Assembly (NCBI RefSeq): GCF_964188355.1
Contig: NW_027439336.1
Span: forward strand, 88,001-152,000
Length of the DNA: 64,000 bases
DNA from: Buteo buteo
Taxonomy: Eukaryota; Chordata; Aves; Accipitriformes; Accipitridae
Direction of reading: 5' to 3'
Every line of letters starts with the position of its first letter. Within the stretch, counting starts at the first letter, position 1. Below are positions 48,766 through 61,399 of the stretch, one piece after another. The notes under the pieces are model-generated. The model saw only the letters and a list, made by a program, of their open reading frames with translations, did no database searches and had not been told where the DNA came from. The translations under genes and the position numbers were made by a program.

Positions 48766-49976
48766 TTGCTGGTCTTCACCGTCCCCGTGCAGCCTATCCA
48801 CAGGCACAACAGCACTGGGCATCTGTGCTTTCCCAGAGACTCAGCATCTCACGGTGCTCGTTCTCGGCAGATCCTATTTCCGAAAAAGCAAACGTCCGGC
48901 TCTTTCTCCCACAAGGAAGGGGCCAGCCCTGAAAGCTCTTGCTGGTTTTCACCATCCCCGTGCAGCCTATCCACAGGCACAACAGCACTGGGCATCTGTG
49001 CTTTCCCAGAGACTCAGCATCTCACGGCGCTGGTTCTCGGCAGAGCCTCTTTCCGAAAAAGCAAACGTCCGGCTCTTTCTCCCACAAGGAAGGGGCCAGC
49101 CCTGAAAGCTCTTGCTGGTCTTCACCATCCCCGTGCAGCCTATCCACAGGCACAACAGCACTGGGCTTCTCTGCTTTCTCACAGTCGGTACATCTCACGG
49201 TGCTCGTTCTCAGCAGAGCCTTTTTCTGAAACGACAAACGTCTGGCTCCTTCTTCCATAAGGAAGGGGCCAGCCCTGAAAGCTCTTGCTGCTCTTCACCG
49301 TTCCCGTGCACCCTATCCACAGGCACAACAGAACTGGACTTCTCTGCTTTCCCATAGTCGGTACATCTCATGGCGCTGGTTCTCAGCAGAGACTCTTTCC
49401 AAAAAGTGAAACGTCCGGCTCTTTCTCCCACAAGGAAGGGGCCAGCCCTGAAAGCTCTTGCTGGTCTTCACCATCCCCGTGCAGCCTATCCACAGGCAGA
49501 ACAGCACTGGGCATCTGTGCTTTCCCAGAGACTCAGCATCTCACGGTGCTCGTTCTCGGCAGAGCCTATTTCCGAAAAAGCAAACGTGCGGCTCTTTCTC
49601 CCACAAGGAAGGGGCCAGCCCTGAAAGCTCTTGCTGGTCTTCACCATCCCCGTGCAGCCTATCCACAGGCACAACAGCACTGGGCTTCTCTGCTTTCTCA
49701 CAGTCGGTACATCTCACGGTGCTCGTTCTCAGCAGAGCCTTTTTCTGAAAAGGCAAATGTCCGGCTCATTCTTCCATAAGGAAGGGGTAAGCCCTGAAAC
49801 CTCTTGCTGGTCTTCACCGTTCCCGTGCACCCTATCCACAGGCACAACAGAACTGGACTTCTCGGCTTTCCCATAGTCGGTACATCTCACAGCGCTGGTT
49901 CTCGGCAGAACCTCTTTCCGAAAAGGGAAACGTCCGGCTCTTTCTCCCACAAGGAAGGGGCCAACCCTGAAAGCTC

Positions 49977-50149
49977 TTGCTGGTCTTCACCGTTCCCGTG
50001 CACCCTATCCACAGGCACAACAGCACTGGGCATCTCTGCTTTCCCATAGTCGGTACATCTCACGGCGCTCGTTCTCGGCAGAGCCTTTTTCTAAAAAGGC
50101 AAACGTCCGGCTCTTTCTCCCACAAGGAAGGGGCCAGCCCTGAAAGCTC
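49977..50149 (+). repeat. Chimeric monomer (gggcatctctgctttccc)
   Basis: The R/Y-type gggcatct is joined to ctgctttcccatag, the reciprocal arrangement of the chimera at 739. The same junction is found at 51877-52049, which shares its downstream neighbours. Confidence 0.8.
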
Positions 50150-50331
50150 TTGCTGGTCTTCACCATTCCCGTGCAGCCTATCCACAGGCACAACAGCACT
50201 GGGCATCTGTGCTTTCCCAGAGACTCAGCAACTCACGGTGCTCGTTCTCGGCATATCCTATTTCCGAAAAAGCAAACGTGCGGCTCTTTCTCCCACAAGG
50301 AAGGGGCCAGACCTGAAAGCTCTTGCTGGTC

Positions 50332-51876
50332 TTCACAGTCCCCGTGCAGCCTATCCACAGGCACAACAGCACTGGGGTTCTCTGCTTTCTCACAGTCGGT
50401 ACATCTCACGGCGTTCGTTCTCGGCAGAGCCTTTTTCTGAAAAGGCAAACGTCCGGCTCCTTCTTCCATAAGGAAGGGGTAAGCCCTGAAAGCTCTTGCT
50501 GCTCTTCACCGTCCCCGTGCAGCCTATCCACAGGCACAACAGCACTGGGCATCTGTGCTTTCCCAGAGACTCAGCATCTCACGGTGCTTGTTCTCGGCAG
50601 AGCCTCTTTCCGAAAAATCAAAAGTCCGGCTCTTTCTCCCACAAGGAAGGGGCCAGCCCTGAAAGCTCTTGCTGGTCTTCACAGTCCCCGTGCAGCCTAT
50701 ACACAGGCACAACAGAACTGGACTTCTCTGCTTTCCCATAGTCGGTACATCTCACGGCGCTGTTTGTCTGTAGAGACTCTTTCCAAAAAGGGAAATGTCC
50801 TGCTTTTCTCCCACAAGGAAGGGGCCAGCCCTGAAAGCTCTTGCTGGTCTTCACCATCCCCGTGCAGCCTATCCACAGGCACAACAGCACTAGGCATCTG
50901 TGCTTTCCCAGAGACTCAGCATATCACGGTGCTCGTTCTCGGCAGATCCTATTTCCGAAAAAGGAAACGTGCGGCTCTTTCTCCCACAAGGAAGGGGCCA
51001 GCCCTGAAAGCTCTTGCTGGTCTTCACAGTCCCCGTGCAGCCTATCCACAGGCACAACAGCACTGGGCTTCTCTGCTTTGTCACAGTCGGTACATCTCAC
51101 GGCGTTCGTTCTCGGCAGAGTTTTTTTCTGAAAAGGCAAACGTCCGGGTCCTTCTTCCATAAGGAAGGGGTAAGCCCTGAAAGCTCTTGCTGCTCTTCAC
51201 CGTCCCCGTGCAGCCTATCCACAGGCACAACAGCACTGGGCATCTGTGCTTTCCCAGAGACTCAGCATCTCACGGTGCTCGTTCTCGGCAGAGCCTATTT
51301 CCGAAAAAGCAAATGTCTGGCTCTTTCTCCCATAAGGAAGAGGACAGCCCTGAAAGCTCTTGCTGGTCTTCACCATCCCCGTGCACCCTATCCACAGGCA
51401 CAACAGAACTGGACTTCTCTGCTTTCCCATAGTCGGTACATCTCACGGCGCTCGTTCTCGGCAGAGCCTTTTTCCAAAAAGCAAACGTCCGGCTCTTTCT
51501 CCCACAAGGAAGGAGCCAGCCCTGAAAGCTCTTGCTGGTCTTCAACGTCCCCGTGCAGCCTATCCACAGGCACAACAGCACTGGGCATCTGTGCTTTCCC
51601 AGAGACTCAGCATATCACGGTGCTCGTTCTCGGCAGATCCTATTTCTGAAAAAGCAAACGTGCGGCTCTTTCTCCACAAGGAAGGGGCCAGCCCTGAAAG
51701 CTCTTGCTGGTCTTCACAGTCCCCGTGCAGCCTATCCACAGGCACAACAGCACTGGGCTTCTCTGCTTTCTCACAGTCGGTACATCTCACGGTGCTCGTT
51801 CTCAGCAGAGCCTTTTTCTGAAAAGACAAACGTCCGGCTCCTTCTTCCATAAGGAAGGGGTAAGCCCTGAAACCTC
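50332..51876 (+). repeat. Nine-monomer stretch paralogous to 53268-54800
   Basis: From 50496 the anchors pair with those 2936-2937 bases downstream (50496/53433, 51014/53950, 51360/54296, 51532/54468), which is 17 monomers. A shared rare change, gcctatacacagg near 50698 and 53635, supports recent common descent. The monomer at 50841 has a private full-length ctcccacaagg where its relatives have ctccacaagg, consistent with local conversion. Confidence 0.75.
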
Positions 51877-52560
51877 TTGCTGGTCTTCACCGTTCCCGTG
51901 CACCCTATCCACAGGCACAACAGCACTGGGCATCTCTGCTTTCCCATAGTCGGTACATCTCACGGCGCTCGTTCTCGGCAGAGCCTTTTTCTAAAAAGGC
52001 AAACGTCCGGCTCTTTCTCCCACAAGGAAGGGGCCAGCCCTGAAAGCTCTTGCTGGTCTTCACCATTCCCGTGCAGCCTATCCACAGGCACAACAGCACT
52101 GGGCATCTGTGCTTTCCCAGAGACTCAGCAACTCACGGTGCTCGTTCTCGGCATATCCTATTTCCGAAAAAGCAAACGTGCGGCTCTTTCTCCCACAAGG
52201 AAGGGGCCAGCCCTGAAAGCTCTTGCTGGTCTTCAACGTCGCTGTGCAGCCTATCCACAGGCACAACAGCACTGGGCTTCTCTGCTTTCTCACAGCCGGT
52301 ACATCTCACGGTGCTCGTTCTCAGCAGAGCCTTTTTCTGAAAAGGAAAAAGTCCGGCTCCTTCTTCCATAAGGAAGGGGCCAGCCCTGAAAGCTCTTGCT
52401 GGTCTTCACCGTTCCCGTGCACCCTATCCACAGGCACAACAGCACTGGGTATCTGTGCTTTCCCATAGTCGGTACATCTCACGGCGCTCGTTCTCGGCAG
52501 AGCCTTTTTCCAAAAAGCAAACGTCCGGATTTTTCTCCCACAAGGAAGGAGCCAGCCCTG
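51877..52560 (+). repeat. Four-monomer segment paralogous to 44101-44784
   Basis: Anchors pair at an offset of 7776 (51877/44101, 52050/44274, 52223/44447, 52396/44620). The first monomer has the gggcatctctgc chimera shared with 49977. It follows directly on a monomer with aaacctcttgctgg, so the boundary is a recombination junction. Confidence 0.75.
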
Positions 52561-52567
52561 AAAGCTC

Positions 52568-55500
52568 TTGCTGGTCTTCAATGTCCCCGTGCAGCCTATC
52601 CACAGGCACAACAGCACTGGGCATCTGTGCTTTCCCAGAGACTCAGCATCTCACGGTGCTCATTCTCGGCAGAGCCTATTTCCGAAAAAGCAAACGTGCG
52701 GCTCTTTCTCCCACAAGGAAGGGGCCAGCCCTGAAAGCTCTTGCTGGTCTTCACAGTCCCCGTGCAGCCTATCCACAGGCACAACAGCACTGGGGTTCTC
52801 TGCTTTCTCACAGTCGGTACATCTCACGGCGTTCGTTCTCGGCAGAGCCTTTTTCTGAAAAGGCAAACGTCCGGCTCCTTCTTCCATAAGGAAGGGGTAA
52901 GCCCTGAAAGCTCTTGCTGCTCTTCACCGTCCCCGTGCAGCCTATCCACAGGCACAACAGCACTGGGCATCTGTGCTTTCCCAGAGACTCAGCATCTCAC
53001 GGTGCTTGTTCTCGGCAGAGCCTCCTTCCGAAAAATCAAACGTCCGGCTCTTTCTCCCACAAGGAAGGGGCCAGCCCTGAAAGCTCTTGCTGGTCTTCAC
53101 AGTCCCCGTGCAGCCTATCCACAGGCACAACAGCACTGGGCATCTGTGCTTTCCCAGAGACTCAGCATCTCACGGTGCTTGTTCTCGGCAGAGCCTCTTT
53201 CCGAAAAATCAAACGTCCGGCTCTTTCTCCCACAAGGAAGGGGCCAGCCCTGAAAGCTCTTGCTGGTCTTCACAGTCCCCGTGCAGCCTATCCACAGGCA
53301 CAACAGCACTGGGCTTCTCTGCTTTCTCACAGCCGGTACATCTCACGGCGTTCGTTCTCAGCAGAGCCTTTTTCTGAAAAGGCAAACGTCCGGCTCCTTC
53401 TTCCATAAGGAAGGGGTAAGCCCTGAAAGCTCTTGCTGCTCTTCACCGTCCCCGTGCAGCCTATCCACAGGCACAACAGCACTGGGCATCTGTGCTTTCC
53501 CAGAGACTCAGCATCTCACGGTGCTTGTTCTCGGCAGAGCCTCTTTCCGAAAAATCAAAAGTCCGGCTCTTTCTCCCACAAGGAAGGGGCCAGCCCTGAA
53601 ATCTCTTGCTGGTCTTCACAGTCCCCGTGCAGCCTATACACAGGCACAACAGAACTGGACTTCTCTGCTTTCCCATAGTCGGTACATCTCACGGCGCTGT
53701 TTGTCTGTAGAGACTCTTTCCAAAAAGGGAAATGTCCTGCTTTTCTCCCACAAGGAAGGGGCCAGCCCTGAAAGCTCTTGCTGGTCTTCACCATCCCCGT
53801 GCAGCCTATCCACAGGCACAACAGCACTGGGCATCTGTGCTTTCCCAGAGACTCAGCATATCACGGTGCTCGTTCTCGGCAGATCCTATTTCCGAAAAAG
53901 GAAACGTGCGGCTCTTTCTCCACAAGGAAGGGGCCAGCCCTGAAAGCTCTTGCTGGTCTTCACAGTCCCCGTGCAGCCTATCCACAGGCACAACAGCACT
54001 GGGCTTCTCTGCTTTCTCACAGTCGGTACATCTCACGGCGTTCGTTCTCGGCAGAGTTTTTTTCTGAAAAGGCAAACGTCCGGGTCCTTCTTCCATAAGG
54101 AAGGGGTAAGCCCTGAAAGCTCTTGCTGCTCTTCACCGTCCCCGTGCAGCCTATCCACAGGCACAACAGCACTGGGCATCTGTGCTTTCCCAGAGACTCA
54201 GCATCTCACGGTGCTCGTTCTCGGCAGAGCCTATTTCCGAAAAAGCAAATGTCTGGCTCTTTCTCCCATAAGGAAGAGGACAGCCCTGAAAGCTCTTGCT
54301 GGTCTTCACCATCCCCGTGCACCCTATCCACAGGCACAACAGAACTGGACTTCTCTGCTTTCCCATAGTCGGTACATCTCACGGCGCTCGTTCTCGGCAG
54401 AGCCTTTTTCCAAAAAGCAAACGTCCGGCTCTTTCTCCCACAAGGAAGGAGCCAGCCCTGAAAGCTCTTGCTGGTCTTCAACGTCCCCGTGCAGCCTATC
54501 CACAGGCACAACAGCACTGGGCATCTGTGCTTTCCCAGAGACTCAGCATATCACGGTGCTCGTTCTCGGCAGATCCTATTTCTGAAAAAGCAAACGTGCG
54601 GCTCTTTCTCCACAAGGAAGGGGCCAGCCCTGAAAGCTCTTGCTGGTCTTCACAGTCCCCGTGCAGCCTATCCACAGGCACAACAGCACTGGGCTTCTCT
54701 GCTTTCTCACAGTCGGTACATCTCACGGCGTTCGTTCTCGGCAGAGTTTTTTTCTGAAAAGGCAAACGTCCGGGTCCTTCTTCCATATGGAAGGGGTAAG
54801 CCCTGAAAGCTCTTGCTGCTCTTCACCATCCCCGTGCAGCCTATCCACAGGCACAACAGCACTGGGCATCTGTGCTTTCCCAGAAACTCAGCATCTCACG
54901 GCGTTCGTTCTCGGCAGAGCCTCTTTCCGAAAAAGAAAACGTCCGGCTCTTTCTCCCACAAGGAAGGGGCCAGCCCTGAAAGCTCTTGCTGGTCTTCACC
55001 ATCCCCGTGCAGCCTCTCCACAGGCACAACAGCACAGGGCTTCTCTGCTTTCTCACAGTCGGTACATCTCACGGTGCTCGTTCTCTGCAGAGCCTTTTTC
55101 TGAAACGACAAACGTCCTTCTCCTTCTTGCATAAGGAAGGGGTAAGCCCTGAAAGCTCTTGCCGGTCTTCACCGTTCCCGTGCACCCTATCCACAGGCAC
55201 AACAGCACTGGGCATCTGTGCTTTCCCATAGTCGGTACATCTCACGGCGCTCGTTCTTGGCAGAGCCTTATTCCAAAAAGCATACGTCCGGCTCTTTCTC
55301 CCACAAGGAAGGAGCCAGCCTTGAAAGCTCTTGCTGGTCTTCACAGTCCCCGTGCAGCCTATCCACAGGCACAACAGCACTGGGCATCTGTGCTTTCCCA
55401 GAGACTCAGCATCTCACGGTGCTCGTTCTCGGCAGAGCCTATTTCCGAAAAAGCAAACGTGCGGCTCTTTCTCCCACGAGGAAGGGGTAAGCCCTGAAAG

Positions 55501-55960
55501 CTCTTGCTGGTCTTCACAGTCCCCGTGCAGCCTATCCACAGTCACAACAGCACTGGGCTTCTCTGCTTTCTCACAGTCGGTACATCTCACGGCGCTCATT
55601 CTCGGCAGAGCCTTTTTCTGAAAAGGCAAACGTCCGGCTCCTTCTTCCATAAGGAAGGGGTAAGCCCTGAAAGCTCTTGCTGCTCTTCACCATCCCCGTG
55701 CAGCCTCTCCACAGGCACAACAGCACTGGGCATCTGTGCTTTCCCAGAGACTCAGCATCTCACGGTGCTTGTTCTCGGCAGAGCCTATTTCCGAAAAATC
55801 AAACGTCCGGCTCTTTCTCCCACAAGGAAGGGGCCAGCCCTGAAAGCTCTTGCTGGTCTTCACCATCCCTGTGCAGCCTATCCACAGGCACAACAGCACT
55901 GGGCTTCTCTGCTTTCTCACAGCCGGTACATCTCACGGTGCTCGTTCTCAGCAGAGCCTT
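52568..55960 (+). repeat. 20-monomer segment paralogous to 45138-48530
   Basis: Anchors pair at an offset of 7430, 43 monomers (52741/45311, 53260/45830, 54640/47210, 55331/47901, 55677/48247). The step from 7776 just upstream to 7430 here equals two monomers missing from this copy. Shared markers include tggggttctc, ccatatgg, aaaaagaaaacgtcc and aaaaagcatacgtcc. Similarity ends at about 55960, where gaaaaggaaaaagtcc begins. Confidence 0.85.
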
Positions 55961-58440
55961 TTTCTGAAAAGGAAAAAGTCCGGCTCCTTCTTCCATAAGG
56001 AAGGGGCACCCCTGAAAGCTCTTGCTGGTCTTCACCGTTCCCGTGCACCCTATCCACAGGCACAACAGCACTGGGCATCTGTGCTTTCCCATAGTCGGTA
56101 CATCTCACGGCGCTCGTTCTCGGCAGAGCCTTTTTCCAAAAAGCAAACGTCCGTATTTTTCTCCCACAAGGAAGGAGCCAGCCCTGAAAGCTCTTGCTGG
56201 TCTTCAATGTCCCCATGCAGCCTATCCACAGGCACAACAGCACTGGGCATCTGTGCTTTCCCAGAGACTCAGCATCTCACGGTGCTCGTTCTCGGCAGAG
56301 CCTATTTCCGAAAAAGCAAACGTCCGGCTCTTTCTCCCACAAGGAAGGGGCCAGCCCTGAAAGCTCTTGCTGGTCTTCACCATCCCCGTGCAGCCTATCC
56401 ACAGGCACAACATCACTGGGCTTCTCTGCTTTCTCACAGTCGGTACATCTCACGGTGCTCGTTCTCAGCAGAGCCTTTTTCTGAAAAGACAAACGTCCGG
56501 CTCCTTCTCCCACAAGGAAGGGTTAAGCCCTGAAAGCTCTTGCTGCTCTTCACCGTCCCCGTGCAGCCTATCCACAGGCACAACAGCACTGGGCATCTGT
56601 GCTTTCCCAGAGACTCAGCATCTCACGGTGCTCATTCTCGGCAGAGCCTATTTCCGAAAAAGCAAACGTGCGGCTCTTTCTCCCACAAGGAAGGGGCCAG
56701 CCCTGAAAGCTCTTGCTGGTCTTCACAGTCCCCGTGCAGCCTATCCACAGGCACAACAGCACTGGGCTTCTCTGCTTTCTCACAGTCGGTACATCTCACG
56801 GTGCTCGTTCTCAGCAGAGCCTTTTTCTGAAAAGGCAAATGTCCGGCTCATTCTTCCATAAGGAAGGGGCAACCCTGAAAGCTCTTGCTGGTCTTCACCG
56901 TTCCCGTGCACCCTATCCACAGGCACAACAGCACTGGGCATCTGTGCTTTCCCATAGTCGGTACATCTCACGGCGCTCGTTCTCGGCAGAGCCTTTTTCC
57001 AAAAAGCAAACGTCCGGCTCTTTCTCCCACAAGGAAGGAGCCAGCCCTGAAACCTCTTGCTGGTCTTCAACGTCCCCGAGCAGCCTATCCGCAGGCACAA
57101 CAGCACTGGGCATCTGTGCTTTCCCAGAGACTCAGCATCTCACGGTGCTCGTTCTCGGCAGAGCCTATTTCCGAAAAAGCAAACGTCCGGCTCTTTCTCC
57201 CACAAGGAAGGGGCCAGCCCTGAAAGCTCTTGCTGGTCTTCACCATCCCCGTGCAGCCTATCCACAGGCACAACAGCACTGGGCTTCTCTGCTTTCTCAC
57301 AGTCGGTACATCTCACGGTGCTCGTTCTCAGCAGAGCCTTTTTCTGAAAAGACAAACGTCCGGCTCCTTCTTCCATAAGGAAGGGGTAAGCCCTGAAACC
57401 TCTTGCTGGTCTTCACCGTTCCCGTGCCCCCTATCCACAGGCACAACAGAACTGGACTTCTCGGCTTTCCCATAGTCGGTACATCTCACAGCGCTGGTTC
57501 TCGGCAGAGACTCTTTCCGAAAAGGGAAACGTCCGGCTCTTTCTCCCACAAGGAAGGGGCCAACCCTGAAAGCTCTTGCTGCTCTACACCGTCCCCGTGC
57601 ACCCTATCCACAGGCACAACAGCACTGGGCTTCTCTGCTTTCTCACAGTCGGTACATCTCACGGCGTTCGTTCTCGGCAGAGCCTTTTTCTGAAAATGCA
57701 AACGTCCGGCTCCTTCTTCCATAAGGAAGGGGTAAGCCCTGAAAGCTCTTGCTGGTCTTCACCATCCCCGTGCAGCCTATCCACAGGCACAACAGCACTG
57801 GGCATCTGTGCTTTCCCAGAGACTCAGCATCTCACGGTGCTTGTTCTCGGCAGAGCCTCTTTCCGAAAAATCAAACGTCCGGCTCTTTCTCCCACAAGGA
57901 AGGGGCCAGCCCTGAAAGCTCTTGCTGGTCTTCACAGTCCCCGTGCAGCCTATCCACAGGCACAACAGCACTGGGCTTCTCTGCTTTCTCACAGTCAGTA
58001 CATCTCACGGTGCTCGTTCTCAGCAGAGCCTTTTTCTGAAAAGGCAAATGTCCGGCTCCTTCTCCCACAAGGAAGGGGCCAGCCCTGAAAGCTCTTGCTG
58101 GTCTTCACCGTTCCCGTGCACCCTATCCACAGGCACAACAGCACTGGGCATCTGTGCTTTCCCAGAGACTCAGCATCTCACGGTGCTTGTTCTCGGCAGA
58201 GCCTCTTTCCGAAAAATGAAACGTCCTGCTCTTTCTCCCACAAGGAAGGTGCCAGCCCTGAAAGCTCTTGCTGGTCTTCACAGTCCCCGTGCAGCCTATC
58301 CACAGGCACAACAGCACTGGGCTTCTCTGCTTTCTCACAGTCGGTACATCTCACGGCGCTCGTTCTTCAGCAGAGCCTTTTTTGAAAAGGCAAACGTCCG
58401 GCTCCTTCTTCCATAAGGAAAGTGCGACCCCTGAAAGCTC

Positions 58441-58613
58441 TTGCTGCTCTACACCGTCCCCGTGCACCCTCTCCACAGGCACAACAACACTGGGCTTCTC
58501 TGCTTTTCCACAGACCATACATCTCAAGGCAGTCATTCTCTTCAGAACTTCTTTCCAAAAAGGCAAATGTCCCGTTCCTTCTTCCATAAGGAAGGGGTAA
58601 GCCCTGAAAGCTC
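58441..58613 (+). repeat. Divergent D-type monomer 9
   Basis: This is a third D subtype with aacttctttccaaaaagg and a caaatgtcccg variant. The preceding monomer has the gttcttcagcag extra base also seen before 1259, 26131 and 29244. It is duplicated at 62069. Confidence 0.9.
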
Positions 58614-58786
58614 TTGCTGGTCTTCACAGTCCCCGTGCAGCCTATCCACAGGCACAACAGCACTGGGCTTCTCTGCTTTCTCATAGTCGGTACATCTCAC
58701 GGCGCTCGTTCTCGGCAGAGCCTTTTTCTGAAAAGGCAAACGTCCGGCTCCTTCTTCCATAAGGAAGGGGCGACCCCTGAAAGCTC

Positions 58787-58959
58787 TTGCTGGTCTTCAC
58801 CGTTCCCGTGCACCCTATCCACAGGCACAACAACACTGGGCTTCTCTGCTTTTCCACAGACCATACATCTCAAGGCAGTCATTCTCTTCAGAACCTCTTT
58901 CTGTAAAGGCAAATGTCCGGCTCCTTCTTCCATAAGGAAGGGGTAAGCCCTGAAAGCTC
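58787..58959 (+). repeat. Divergent D-type monomer 10
   Basis: This is a majority-subtype D monomer separated from monomer 9 by a single S monomer, giving a D-S-D pattern. The following R monomer has cggtgatcgttc, as after the D monomers at 37015 and 38570. Confidence 0.9.
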
Positions 58960-59013
58960 TTGCTGGTCTTCACCGTTCCCGTGCACCCTATCCACAGGCA
59001 CAACAGCACTGGG

Positions 59014-59323
59014 CATCTGTGCTTTCCCAGAGACTCAGCATCTCACGGTGATCGTTCTCGGCAGAGCCTATTTCCGAAAAAGCAAACGTCCGGCTCTTTC
59101 TCCCACAAGGAAGGGGCCAGCCCTGAAAGCTCTTGCTGGTCTTCACCATCCCCGTGCAGCCTATCCACAGGCACAACAGCACTGGGCATCTGTGCTTTCC
59201 CAGAGACTCAGCATCTCACGGTGCTTGTTCTCGGCAGAGCCTCTTTCCGAAAAATCAAAAGTCCGGCTCTTTCTCCCACAAGGAAGGGGCCAGCCCTGAA
59301 AGCTCTTGCTGGTCTTCACAGTC
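59014..59323 (+). repeat. Short linker segment related to 5457-5766 and 9945-10254
   Basis: The R monomers here share the cggtgatcgttc change and the aaaaatcaaaagtccgg variant with the corresponding part of the 26-mer and the 9-mer. No other sequence is present. It connects the two copies of the 3.5-kb duplication. Confidence 0.65.
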
Positions 59324-61399
59324 CCCATGCAGCCTATCCACAGGCACAACAGCACTGGGCTTCTCTGCTTTCTCACAGCCGGTACATCTCACGGTGCTCG
59401 TTCTCAGCAGAGCCTTTTTCTGAAAAGGAAAAAGTCCAGCTCCTTCTTCCATAAGGAAGGGGCACCCCTGAAAGCTCTTGCTGGTCTTCACCGTTCCCGT
59501 GCACCCTATCAACAGGCACAACAGCACTGGGCATCTGTGCTTTCCCATAGTCGGTACATCTCACGGCGCTCGTTCTCGGCAGAGCCTTTTTCCAAAAAGC
59601 AAACGTCCGGATTTTTCTCCCACAAGGAAGGAGCCAGCCCTGAAAGCTCTTGCTGGTCTTCAATGTCCCCATGCAGCCTATCCACAGGCACAACAGCAAT
59701 GGGCATGTGTGCTTTCCCAGAGACTCAGCATCTCACGGTGCTCGTTCTCGGCAGAGCCTATTTCCGAAAAAGCAAACGTCCGGCTCTTTCTCCCACAAGG
59801 AAGGGGCCAGCCCTGAAAGCTCTTGCTGGTCTTCACCATCCCCGTGCAGCCTATCCACAGGCACAACATCACTGGGCTTCTCTGCTTTCTCACAGTCGGT
59901 ACATCTCACGGTGCTCGTTCTCAGCAGAGCCTTTTTCTGAAAAGGCAAACGTCCGGCTCCTTCTTCCATAAGGAAGGGTTAAGCCCTGAAAGCTCTTGCT
60001 GCTCTTCACCGTCCCCGTGCAGCCTATCCACAGGCACAACAGCACTGGGCATCTGTGCTTTCCCAGAGACTCAGCATCTCACGGTGCTCATTCTCGGCAG
60101 AGCCTATTTCCGAAAAAGCAAACGTGCGGCTCTTTCTCCCACAAGGAAGGGGCCAGCCCTGAAAGCTCTTGCTGGTCTTCACAGTCCCCGTGCACCCTAT
60201 CCACAGGCACAACAGCACTGGGCTTCTCTGCTTTCTCACAGTCGGTACATCTCACGGTGCTCGTTCTCAGCAGAGCCTTTTTCTGAAAAGGCAAATGTCC
60301 GGCTCATTCTTCCATAAGGAAGGGGCAACCCTGAAAGCTCTTGCTGGTCTTCACCGTTCCCGTGCACCCTATCCACAGGCACAACAGCACTGGGCATCTG
60401 TGCTTTCCCATAGTCGGTACATCTCACGGCGCTCGTTCTCGGCAGAGCCTTTTTCCAAAAAGCAAACGTCCGGCTCTTTCTCCCACAAGGAAGGGGCCAG
60501 CCCTGAAAGCTCTTGCTGGTCTTCACCATCCCCGTGCAGCCTATCCACAGGCACAACAGCACTGGGCTTCTCTGCTTTCTCACAGTCGGTACATCTCACG
60601 GTGCTCGTTCTCAGCAGAGCCTTTTTCTGAAAAGACAAACGTACGGCTCCTTCTTCCATAAGGAAGGGGTAAGCCCTGAAACCTCTTGCTGGTCTTCACC
60701 GTTCCCGTGCACCCTATCCACAGGCACAACAGAACTGGACTTCTCGGCTTTCCCATAGTCGGTACATCTCACAGCGCTGGTTCTCGGCAGAGCCTATTTC
60801 CGAAAAGGGAAACGTCCGGCTCTTTCTCCCACAAGGAAGGGGCCAACCCTGAAAGCTCTTGCTGCTCTACACCGTCCCTGTGCACCCTATCCACAGGCAC
60901 AACAGCACTGGGCTTCTCTGCTTTCTCACAGTCGGTACATCTCACGGCGTTCGTTCTCGGCAGAGCCTTTTTCTGAAAATGCAAACGTCCGGCTCCTTCT
61001 TCCATAAGGAAGGGGTAAGCCCTGAAAGCTCTTGCTGGTCTTCACCATCCCCGTGCAGCCTATCCACAGGCACAACAGCACTGGGCATCTGTGCTTTCCC
61101 AGAGACTCAGCATCTCACGGTGCTTGTTCTCGGCAGAGCCTCTTTCCGAAAAATCAAACGTCCGGCTCTTTCTCCCACAAGGAAGGGGCCAGCCCTGAAA
61201 GCTCTTGCTGGTCTTCAACGTCCCCGTGCAGCCTATCCACAGGCACAACAGCACTGGGCTTCTCTTCTTTCTCACAGTCGGTACATCTCACGGTGCTCGT
61301 TCTCAGCAGAGCCTTTTTCTGAAAAGGCAAATGTCCGGCTCATTCTTCCATAAGGAAGGGGCAACCCTGAAAGCTCTTGCTGGTCTTCACCGTTCCCGT

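Larger units (their letters stand above)
47567..50331 (+). repeat. 16-monomer segment, copy of 41691-44455
   Basis: This is the partner of 41691-44455 at an offset of 5876. It has a gccatattcc variant near 47836 and tacaactcacgg near 48152. The monomer at 49977 carries gggcatctctgctttccc, a hybrid of R/Y-type left and S/E-type right sequence that is absent from the partner copy (44101). The hybrid therefore formed after the duplication. Confidence 0.85.
55868..59013 (+). repeat. 18-monomer segment, copy A of the 3.5-kb duplication
   Basis: This segment pairs with 59324-62641. The offset is 3456 (20 monomers) from 56022 to 57056, then 3283 from 57403 to 57921, then 3628 from 58095 to 59013. 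One monomer is therefore missing and two are gained in the second copy relative to this one. Two D monomers (58441 and 58787) lie one monomer apart. Private changes include cccccgagcagcc near 57076 and gtgccccctatcc near 57426. Confidence 0.82.

Noticed and set aside
50323..51162. Long open reading frame (279 codons from a non-ATG start) and hundreds of shorter ones on both strands
   Set aside because: They are products of the repeat. With a 173-base unit the frame shifts each monomer and returns only after three, so the same peptide blocks reappear in all frames. Most starts are TTG or CTG in the anchor, no ribosome-binding or splice context is visible, and lengths track indels between monomers.
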